Below, one piece after another: positions 58,341 to 64,000 of a DNA stretch of 64,000 nt. Made by a program: the position numbers and the translations under genes. The notes beneath the pieces were generated by a model, which was given only the letters and a program-made list of their open reading frames with translations, had not been told where the DNA came from and searched no databases. The stretch is from assembly GCF_014646335.1 (NCBI RefSeq), contig NZ_BMNG01000005.1, positions 245,515-309,514 on the forward strand, read 5' to 3'. Position 1 is the stretch's first letter. Each line of letters begins with the position of its first letter. This stretch comes from Streptomyces lasiicapitis. Lineage in GTDB: Bacteria > Actinomycetota > Actinomycetes > Streptomycetales > Streptomycetaceae.

Positions 58341-58424
58341 GAAACAGGACCCCGGACCGAGAGTCGGTGCCTGGGCCTGGGCGGGCCGACGAGACATGAA
58401 CCGGCCGGTGCGGAGGGACAAGCA

Positions 58425-59588
58425 GTGGACTTCACCTTCACCGAGGAGCAGCAGGCAGCGCTCGAGGCGGCCAAGGCGGTCTTCGCCGGTGTCGCGCCGG
58501 ACGGCGTGCCCAGTCCCGCCCTCACCCCGGGTGCGGTCGCCGAGGACTTCGACCGGGCGCTGTGGGCCAAGCTCGCGGATGCCGACCTGCTCAGCCTGCT
58601 CCTCGCGCCGGAGTACGGCGGGTCGGGCCTGGACCCCATCGCGCTCTGCCTGGTGCTGCGGGAGTCGGCGAAGGTGCTCGCCCGCGTTCCGCTCCTGGAG
58701 AGTTGCGCGGCCGCGTACGCCGTCCAGGCCTATGGCGCCGCCGAGTTGAAGGAGGCCGTGCTCGCGTCCGCCGCCCGGGGCGAGACCGTCCTGACCGTCG
58801 CGGCGAACGGCCGCACCGGACACGACGGCGCCGAACTCGCCGTCACCGCGCGCCCCGACGGCGACGACTGGATCCTGGACGGCGTCCAGACGGGCGTCCC
58901 GTGGGCCTACGACGCCGACTTCACCGTCGTACCCGCCACCGCCACCGCCACCGCCGACGACAGCAGCACGATCCTCGCCCTCGTGCCCCGCGCGTGTGCC
59001 GGGCTCGTCCTCGCCGAGCAGTTCTCCACCAGTGGTGAACGGCTGGGGGAGTTGCGCCTGGACTCCGTACGAGTGGGGGCCCGCGATGTCATCACGGCGG
59101 ACGGGGCCTGGGACTTCCTGCGGGACCTGTTGGCGACGGGCACCTGTGCGCTCGCGCTCGGGCTCGGTACCGGCGTGCTGGGCATGACGAGTGAATACAC
59201 CAGCAAGCGCGAGCAGTTCGGGTTTCCCGTCGCCACGTTCCAGGCGGTCGCGATGCAGGCCGCCGACCGGTACATCGACCTGCGCGCCATGGAGGTCACC
59301 CTCTGGCAGGCCGCGTGGCGGCTCAGCTCACCGGACCGCGCGGGCGCGGGCAACGGCGGGCCGCTTCCGGTGTCCGGGGATGTGGCGGTGGCCAAGATCT
59401 GGGCTGCGGACGGCGTACGCCGCGTGGTGCAGACCGCGCAGCACCTGCACGGCGGCTTCGGCGCGGACACCGACTATCCCCTGCACCGCTATCACGCCTG
59501 GGCCAAGCACCTGGAGCTGGCGCTCGGCCCGGCCGCGGCACACGAGGAGGCGTTGGGGGACCTGCTGGCCGCACACACCCTTGGCTGA
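58425..59588 (+). CDS. Acyl-CoA dehydrogenase, short type without canonical catalytic Glu motif
   Basis: A 387-residue acyl-CoA dehydrogenase. M-D-F-T-F-T-E-E-Q-Q at the start, A-P-E-Y-G-G-S-G-L-D-P, and S-K-R-E-Q-F-G-F-P-V-A-T-F-Q-A-V follow the family. The C-terminal region ends G-G-F-G-A-D-T-D-Y-P-L-H-R-Y-H-A-W without the usual Y-E-G-T segment where the base sits. This resembles subunits of the heteromeric ACADs used in steroid side-chain oxidation, in which one chain lacks the base. The KstR-like box upstream agrees with that. GTG 58425 has GGAGGGAC before it. Substrate unproven. Confidence 0.88.
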   Translation: MDFTFTEEQQAALEAAKAVFAGVAPDGVPSPALTPGAVAEDFDRALWAKLADADLLSLLLAPEYGGSGLDPIALCLVLRESAKVLARVPLLESCAAAYAVQAYGAAELKEAVLASAARGETVLTVAANGRTGHDGAELAVTARPDGDDWILDGVQTGVPWAYDADFTVVPATATATADDSSTILALVPRACAGLVLAEQFSTSGERLGELRLDSVRVGARDVITADGAWDFLRDLLATGTCALALGLGTGVLGMTSEYTSKREQFGFPVATFQAVAMQAADRYIDLRAMEVTLWQAAWRLSSPDRAGAGNGGPLPVSGDVAVAKIWAADGVRRVVQTAQHLHGGFGADTDYPLHRYHAWAKHLELALGPAAAHEEALGDLLAAHTLG

Positions 59589-59625
59589 GCGGTGCGGCCG
59601 GGCGCACGCCCGCGCTGAGCGCGGG

Positions 59626-59973
59626 CTAGATCACCGTGCCGGGCTGGCCCTTGTCGTCGACCACGGGCTTGCCCGAGGCCTCCCAGACCTGCATGCCGCC
59701 GTCGACGTTCACGGCGTCGAGGCCCTGCTGGGCGAGGTACATCGTCACCTGCGCGGAACGGCCGCCGGAGCGGCAGATCACGTGGATCTTGCCGTCCTGC
59801 GGCGCCGCCTCGGTCAACTCCCCGAAGCGGGAGACGAAGTCGCTCATCGGAATGTGCAGCGCGTCTGCCGCGTGCCCCGCCTGCCACTCGTCGTCCTCGC
59901 GGACGTCAAGGAGGAAGTCCCCGCCCGAGAGATCAGCGACTGTGACCGTGGGCACCCCGGATCCGAATTCCAT
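59626..59973 (-). CDS. Rhodanese-like domain protein
   Basis: A 115-residue single-domain rhodanese. It shows F-L-L-D-V-R-E-D-D-E-W-Q-A-G-H, then the active-site loop V-I-C67-R-S-G-G-R-S. The six-residue loop starting with Cys fits sulfur transfer. It handles sulfane sulfur in the cytoplasm; the donor and acceptor are unknown. The ATG at 59973 is the start directly before the conserved part. Confidence 0.9.
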   Translation of the reverse strand: MEFGSGVPTVTVADLSGGDFLLDVREDDEWQAGHAADALHIPMSDFVSRFGELTEAAPQDGKIHVICRSGGRSAQVTMYLAQQGLDAVNVDGGMQVWEASGKPVVDDKGQPGTVI

Positions 59974-60026
59974 GCCCCCGACGTTACCCGACCCCCGACA
60001 CGACACGGCCACGCGTCCCACACCGC

Positions 60027-60887
60027 TCAGGCGGTGACCCGCTCCAGCTCCGCCTCGCGCTCCGCGACCTGCGCCAGGAGCTGCTCGGCGATCTCCTCCA
60101 GGAAGCGGTCGGGGTCGTCGGGCGCCAGCTTGAGCATCGAGCCGATCGCGCTCTCCTCCAGGTCCTGGGCCACGACCGTGAGCAGTTCCTTGCGCCGGGC
60201 CAGCCATTCGAGCCGGGCGTACAGCTCCTCGCTCGGGGTGGGCCGAAGCTCCTCGGGCACCGGGCCCGCCTCCCACTCGGCGAGCAGCTCCCGCAGCGAC
60301 GCCTCGTCGCCGCGGCCGTACGCGGCGTTCACGCGCGTGATGAACTCGTCGCGGCGCTCGCGCTCCTTGTCGTCCTGCGCGAGGTCGGGGTGGGCCTTGC
60401 GGACCAGTTCCCGGTAGAGCTTGCGGACCTCGTCGCTCGGCCGTACCCGCTGCGGCGGGCGCACGGTCTGGTCGGTGAGCATCGCCGCGGCTTCCGGGAA
60501 CAGCCCGTCGCCGTCCATCCAGCCGTGGAACAGCTCCTCGACGTCGGGCATGGGCAGCACCCGCGCCCGCGCCTCGTCCGCCTTGCGCAGGTCCTCGGGG
60601 TCCCCGGACCGTGCCGCCACGGCCTCGGCGATCAGTGCGTCCAGCTCGTCGAGGCGGGCGTACATCGGGCCGAGCTTCTGGTGGTGGAGGCGGGAGAAAT
60701 TCTCCACCTCGACCCGGAAGGTCTCCACCGCGATCTCGTACTCGATGAGCGCCTGCTCGGCAGCGCGCACCGCCTTCTCAAGCCGCTCCTCGGGCCGCGC
60801 GGCCCCGTCAGGCCGCGCACCCTCCTCGGGCCGCGCAGGCTCCTCGGGCGTCTCGGGGCTCGTCGGCTCGGCTTCCGGGGTCGTCAC
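60027..60887 (-). CDS. J-domain (DnaJ-like) protein
   Basis: A 286-residue protein. The first 35 residues are Pro/Glu-rich. A long coiled-coil-like segment (about 35-110) contains A-V-E-T-F-R-V-E-V-E-N-F. A J-like domain follows at about 150-195, with H166-P-D168 in L-V-R-K-A-H-P-D-L-A-Q-D-D and R-V-N-A-A-Y-G-R-G-D. The C-terminal part is helical (E-R-E-A-E-L-E-R). The H-P-D tripeptide suggests it can stimulate a Hsp70, but the canonical zinc and G/F regions are absent. Partners unknown. Confidence 0.83.
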   Translation of the reverse strand: MTTPEAEPTSPETPEEPARPEEGARPDGAARPEERLEKAVRAAEQALIEYEIAVETFRVEVENFSRLHHQKLGPMYARLDELDALIAEAVAARSGDPEDLRKADEARARVLPMPDVEELFHGWMDGDGLFPEAAAMLTDQTVRPPQRVRPSDEVRKLYRELVRKAHPDLAQDDKERERRDEFITRVNAAYGRGDEASLRELLAEWEAGPVPEELRPTPSEELYARLEWLARRKELLTVVAQDLEESAIGSMLKLAPDDPDRFLEEIAEQLLAQVAEREAELERVTA

Positions 60888-60912
60888 CTGTCCAGCCTAG
60901 GCCACGACCCCC

Positions 60913-62412
60913 CTAGGACTCGGCGCGCAGCCGGCCCTCCCGCACCGCGGCGACGAGCTGGGCGTGGTCGGCCTCCGTGCGGTCGGCGTACGCCACCGCG
61001 AAGGCGGCCATCGCCTCGTCCAGTTCGTCGTTCTTGCCGCAGTACCCGGAGATGAGCCGGGGGTCGGCGCTGTGGGCGTGGGCGCGGGCGAGCAGGGCGC
61101 CGGTCATGCGGCCGTAGTCGTCGAGCTGGTCGGCGGCGAGGGCGGCCGGGTCGACGCTGCCCTTGCGGTTCCTGAACTGCCGTACCTGGAAAGGCCGTCC
61201 GGATATCGTCGTCCAGCCGAGCAGGAAGTCGCTGACGACCTGCATGCGCTTCTGGCCGAGGACGACCCGCCGGCCCTCGTGTTCGCCCGCGGGCTCCTTG
61301 AAGCCCGCCGCGGGCAGGTGCGGAAGCAGCGCGGAGGGCCCGGCCTCCTTGACCTGGAGGACCAGCGGCTCCCCCCGGTGGTCGAGAAGCAGCACCACAT
61401 AGGAGCGCAGTCCGACGCTGCCGGTGCCCACGACGCGGAAGGCAACGTCCTGGATCGAATACCGCGCGAGGAGGGGCAGGCGGTCCTCCGGCAGGGTGGT
61501 GCGGTACTCACCGAGGGCGGCGGCAACCGCCGCGGCCTCCGCGTCCGGTATCCGCCGGAGCACGGGGGGCGCGTCGACGAAGCGCCGGGGAGTGGCGTGA
61601 CCCGCCGGGGCCTCGGCGCCGGGAACCGGCTCGGTCGACTTGGCGGCGAAGCGGGCGCTCGTGTTCTGCCGGGCCTTCTCGGAGACGCGGTCGAGGGTGC
61701 CGAGCAGGTCGCGGGCGTCCGTGTGGGAGACCAGTTCCTCGTCGGCGATGGCGTTCCACGCGTCGAGGACAGGGAGCTTGGCGAGCAGCCGCATGGTGCG
61801 GCGGTACGCGCCCACGGCGTCGTACGCCGCTTCCTTGCAGGTGTCTTCCGTGGCGCCCGCCTCGCGGCCCGCGAGGACGAGGGAGGTGGCGAGGCGCTTG
61901 ACGTCCCACTCCCAGGGGCCGTGCACCGTCTCGTCGAAGTCGTTCAGATCGATGATGAGGCCGCCGCGCGCGTCCCCGTAGAGCCCGAAGTTGGCCGCGT
62001 GGGCGTCGCCGCAGATCTGGGCGCCGATGCCGGTGAGCGGGGTGCGGGCGAGGTCGTGGGCCATGAGGCCTGCGGAGCCGCGCAGGAAGGCGAAGGGCGT
62101 CGCGGCCATCCTGCCGACGCGGAGCGGCGTGAGCTCCGCGAGCCGGCCGCGGTTGGTCTCCTCGATGACGGTGACGGGGTCCGGGCGGTGCTCGTCGACC
62201 GTGAACTCCGCGTGCGCGGACCGCGGGGTGCGGGTGCGCAGCGCCTTGCCCTCCTGCTTGGGCTGGACGTGCCCGGGCCGCTCGGTCTGTGCGTGCGCGG
62301 ACGTCCCGTACGAAGGCCAGTGCGCGAAGCCCTCCACGCGGGGCAGGCGTCCCGCGCCCTGCCGCCCGTTCCCGCTCACGCCCGGTGTGTGAGTTGTCTC
62401 AGCCACGCCCAT
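60913..62412 (-). CDS. DUF2252-family protein
   Basis: A 499-residue DUF2252 protein. Characteristic segments: P-F-A-F-L-R-G-S-A-G-L-M, I-C-G-D-A-H-A-A-N-F-G-L-Y, D-L-N-D-F-D-E-T-V-H-G-P-W-E-W-D-V-K-R-L, and Q-V-R-Q-F-R-N-R-K-G-S. The G-D-A-H-x-x-N and D-F-D pattern recalls aminoglycoside-phosphotransferase/kinase-like folds (H-x-D-x-x-x-x-N), which suggests a kinase-like activity, but function is unproven. A candidate Crp-type site lies about 105 bp upstream of the ATG. Confidence 0.88.
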   Translation of the reverse strand: MGVAETTHTPGVSGNGRQGAGRLPRVEGFAHWPSYGTSAHAQTERPGHVQPKQEGKALRTRTPRSAHAEFTVDEHRPDPVTVIEETNRGRLAELTPLRVGRMAATPFAFLRGSAGLMAHDLARTPLTGIGAQICGDAHAANFGLYGDARGGLIIDLNDFDETVHGPWEWDVKRLATSLVLAGREAGATEDTCKEAAYDAVGAYRRTMRLLAKLPVLDAWNAIADEELVSHTDARDLLGTLDRVSEKARQNTSARFAAKSTEPVPGAEAPAGHATPRRFVDAPPVLRRIPDAEAAAVAAALGEYRTTLPEDRLPLLARYSIQDVAFRVVGTGSVGLRSYVVLLLDHRGEPLVLQVKEAGPSALLPHLPAAGFKEPAGEHEGRRVVLGQKRMQVVSDFLLGWTTISGRPFQVRQFRNRKGSVDPAALAADQLDDYGRMTGALLARAHAHSADPRLISGYCGKNDELDEAMAAFAVAYADRTEADHAQLVAAVREGRLRAES

Positions 62413-62477
62413 CGCCCCCGTCCACGGCCTTCAACTGGCATCGACGTTACCCCCGCCCGCGAATCCCCGTCACAGCC

Positions 62478-62486
62478 TGTGGACAA
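62478..62486 (-). promoter_or_regulatory. DnaA-box-like 9-mer
   Basis: TGTGGACAA is the exact complement of TTGTCCACA, the preferred Streptomyces DnaA box. It lies upstream of the DUF2252 gene. Confidence 0.45.
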
Positions 62487-62517
62487 CTCCCCACGGCCAC
62501 CCGAGCCGACCCCTGCC

Positions 62518-62533
62518 GGTGACATACGTCACC
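62518..62533. promoter_or_regulatory. Candidate Crp-type site
   Basis: GGTGAC-ATAC-GTCACC is a perfect inverted repeat with 6-bp arms. It fits GTG-N6-GNCAC, the motif described for Streptomyces Crp. It lies between tRNA-Leu and the DUF2252 gene, about 105 bp from the latter's start. Confidence 0.4.
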
Positions 62534-62571
62534 ACCGACCCGACCTCGACGGAGAGACAGGTGGAAAAACA

Positions 62572-62600
62572 GAAAGACCCCAGCTAAGCCGGGGTCTTTC
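62572..62600 (-). terminator. Terminator of tRNA-Leu
   Basis: GAAAGACCCC and GGGGTCTTTC form a perfect 10-bp stem with a 9-nt loop, just downstream of the tRNA on the minus strand and followed by a T-rich run (reading as TTTTTCC). Confidence 0.85.
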
Positions 62601-62605
62601 ATCTG

Positions 62606-62689
62606 TGCGCGAGGGGGGAGTTGAACCCCCACGCCCTTTCGGGCACTGGAACCTGAATCCAGCGCGTCTGCCTATTCCGCCACCCGCGC
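62606..62689 (-). tRNA. tRNA-Leu (anticodon CAG)
   Basis: The minus strand folds as a class II tRNA of 84 nt. The acceptor GCGCGGG pairs with CTCGCGC (one G-U), the anticodon stem CTGGA/TCCAG encloses TTCAGGT giving anticodon CAG, a long variable arm TGCCCGAAAGGGCGT is present, and GGTTCAACTCC is the T-loop region. The 3' CCA is not encoded. It reads CTG, one of the main Leu codons in this genome. Confidence 0.96.
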
Positions 62690-63429
62690 ATGGGTGTTGT
62701 CTTTGGGTCTCTCACTGAGTGGTGCGAGCGCCTGCCGACATCGAGAAGATTAGCACGCTGGGGACGGTGGATTCACATCCGTATTCGGGGGGACAGGGTG
62801 GGGACCAGGGGCGGGCCCCGCCCCTGGTCCCCACGCCGGTGCCGCCTGCCCCACCGCCCCCGGCACCGCCCGGCACCGCCCGTCCGGCCACCCCGGAACC
62901 GGCCGAACCGCCCGCCTGACGCAACCAAGCCACGCGTCAAGTCCTCCTCCTAGGTCCACAGCCGCGTGCGGGACACTGGCTTCGGACCCCCTCTACGATC
63001 CCTAGTAAGAGGAGGCCCGAGCCAGGCCGGACACAGGCCCGGCGCGGGAACCCGGAAGGAGCCCACAAGGAGCCCAGGAGGAGCACGGAAGCAGCCCCGA
63101 GCAGGAGCGCGGCACGCATGTACGCGGAGCGAGCCGGACCAGGCCGGACCGAGCCGTCGGCACAGACACGACGGCGAGTGGACGGAGTCCCGGCCCGACC
63201 GGTTCCCACGGGAGTCCCTGACTGATCCCTGAAGATCGGCTACGGAACCCCCGGTGGAGCCCCGGGACCCCCCTGAAGGAACCCGGAGGATCGCGGAAGA
63301 CCAGTGCGGGCATGCCTTGTGAGAGGCGACACTCGTGGTCTGGGCAGACAGGGGGAACCACCTGATTTCCCGGCGCGTGGATACGATCAGTAAGCAGTAC
63401 GAGGATGACAACGACGGAGGAGGTGCCCC
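62690..63429. other. 740-bp region between tRNA-Leu and fhaA
   Basis: No convincing gene. It holds a possible tRNA promoter around 62748 (TAATCT read on the minus strand), the 37-bp hairpin at 62798-62834, and from about 63000 a purine-biased leader with many GGAnCCC-like blocks leading to fhaA. Open frames here have atypical codon use and no good starts. Confidence 0.55.
62798..62834. repeat. 37-bp near-perfect palindrome
   Basis: GTGGGGACCAGGGGCGGG (62798-62815) and its exact complement (62817-62834) are separated by one C. An 18-bp perfect stem this close is far stronger than the terminators nearby. Similar GC-rich palindromes are scattered in Streptomyces intergenic DNA, so it may be a dispersed REP-like element. 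Confidence 0.8.
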
Positions 63430-64000
63430 ATGGGAGTCCTGAAGAAGTTCGAGCAGCGACTCGAAGGTCTGGTCAACGGCACCTTCGCCAAGGTGTTCAA
63501 GTCCGAGGTCCAGCCCGTCGAGATCGCCGGCGCCCTCCAGCGGGAGTGCGACAACAACGCGACGATCTGGAACCGCGAGCGGACCGTCGTGCCCAACGAC
63601 TTCATCGTCGAGCTCAGCGCGCCCGACTTCGAGCGCCTGAGCCCGTATTCGGGGCAGCTCGGCGACGAGCTCTCCGGCATGGTGCGCGAGTACGCCAAGC
63701 AGCAGCGCTACAGCTTCATGGGCCCCATCAAGGTCCACCTGGAGAAGGCGGAGGACCTGGACACGGGCCTCTACCGGGTGCGCAGCCGCACGCTCGCGTC
63801 CAGCACCTCGCAGAGCCCCGACCACGCTCCCGGCGGCCCCATGGGCCCCGGCGGACCCGCCGCTCCCGGTGGCGGACCCACGAGCGCCGGCCAGGGCCCG
63901 CGCGGCGGCCAAGGCCACCCGCAGGGTCCCTCGGGCGCCCCTCCCATGCCCGCCGCGCCGCCTCCCGGCGCGGGCGCGGGCCGCGGCGCGGCAGCCGAAC
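63430..64000 (+). CDS. fhaA: FhaA, N-terminal part (DUF3662/FHA protein), cut by the window edge
   Basis: The visible 190 residues start M-G-V-L-K-K-F-E-Q-R-L-E-G-L-V-N-G-T-F, followed by A-K-V-F-K-S-E-V-Q-P-V-E-I-A-G-A-L-Q-R-E and T-V-V-P-N-D-F-I-V-E-L. This is the DUF3662 domain at the N-terminus of FhaA; after about residue 115 comes a Gly/Pro-rich linker and the FHA domain would lie beyond the edge. In mycobacteria FhaA binds phosphorylated partners of the PknA/PknB cell-wall kinases. GGAGGAGG precedes the ATG. In streptomycetes it heads a locus with FhaB, a PP2C phosphatase, RodA, a PBP and kinases, but those would be to the right. Confidence 0.93.
   Translation, partial: MGVLKKFEQRLEGLVNGTFAKVFKSEVQPVEIAGALQRECDNNATIWNRERTVVPNDFIVELSAPDFERLSPYSGQLGDELSGMVREYAKQQRYSFMGPIKVHLEKAEDLDTGLYRVRSRTLASSTSQSPDHAPGGPMGPGGPAAPGGGPTSAGQGPRGGQGHPQGPSGAPPMPAAPPPGAGAGRGAAAE

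Noticed and set aside
62518..62533. BldD binding site
   Set aside because: The repeat has GTnAC arms but does not fit the nTnACnC(A/T)GnGTnAn core; the Crp motif fits exactly.
62950..63918. Minus-strand frame covering the fhaA leader and start
   Set aside because: It overlaps the conserved fhaA N-terminus antisense, lacks a ribosome site and has poor codon use in its upstream half.

Overview
The window reads as Streptomyces chromosome. Coding DNA is very GC-rich with G/C third positions, GTG starts and 1-4 nt start/stop overlaps are common, and the gene content is typical of the genus: a mycothiol-dependent isomerase-fold protein, PASTA-type and other Ser/Thr kinases, the proteasome activator Bpa, a PAS-GAF-PP2C-HATPase phosphatase, two branched-chain 2-oxoacid dehydrogenase operons, FhaA, and one rare TTA leucine codon. 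A perfect ParB site (parS, 38968-38981) and several DnaA-box-like 9-mers suggest the oriC-proximal core. From memory, the gene order resembles the aspS-to-fhaA segment of S. coelicolor (about SCO3795-SCO3843). No IS element, prophage, CRISPR array or biosynthetic gene cluster was seen.

Layout. 1-9.6 kb: a cut-off gene, a TetR/winged-helix pair divergent from two VOC genes, aspS, a multidomain PP2C phosphatase, an AI-2E-type membrane protein and a pirin. 9.7-20.3 kb: SseB-like protein, alpha/beta hydrolase, FadE5-like acyl-CoA dehydrogenase, M18 aminopeptidase, LURP-one-like protein, nitrilase-family amidase, mycothiol-dependent isomerase-fold protein, a GntR/MFS pair and a D-Ala-D-Ala carboxypeptidase. 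20.3-25.7 kb: a less standard stretch with a lipoprotein (TTA codon)/HlyD/ABC ATPase/permease operon, a secreted beta-gamma-crystallin-like protein and a tiny lipoprotein. 25.8-29.5 kb: first bkd operon. 29.8-35.3 kb: DevR/DosR-like response regulator with a DosR-box target gene, two divergent Ser/Thr kinases, and an AhpD-like protein. 35.4-42.7 kb: bpa, a membrane-anchored Pro-rich protein, quinone oxidoreductase, K+ channel, and moeA plus a mobA-like gene with large low-complexity insertions. 42.7-51.2 kb: second bkd operon, Lrp-type regulator, TetR regulator, 3-hydroxyacyl-CoA dehydrogenase and paaN. 51.3-54.3 kb: TrmH methyltransferase with an HTTM/DUF5819 pair. 54.5-58.2 kb: paaABCDE. 58.4-64 kb: acyl-CoA dehydrogenase, rhodanese, J-domain protein, DUF2252 protein, tRNA-Leu(CAG) and the start of fhaA.

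How it fits together. The strongest system-level signal is a candidate regulon for the TetR protein at 47183-47809. The same 20-bp operator occurs, in opposite orientations, before paaN/paaH-tetR and before paaABCDE, and a related site lies before the second bkd operon. This suggests the second 2-oxoacid dehydrogenase is co-regulated with phenylacetate catabolism and may feed it phenylacetyl-CoA from phenylpyruvate; no phenylacetate-CoA ligase gene is present here. Other local circuits with visible sites are a TetR/VOC switch with two matching operators, a DosR-like regulator beside a DosR box, Lrp-like direct repeats before the first bkd operon, and a KstR-like box before an acyl-CoA dehydrogenase.
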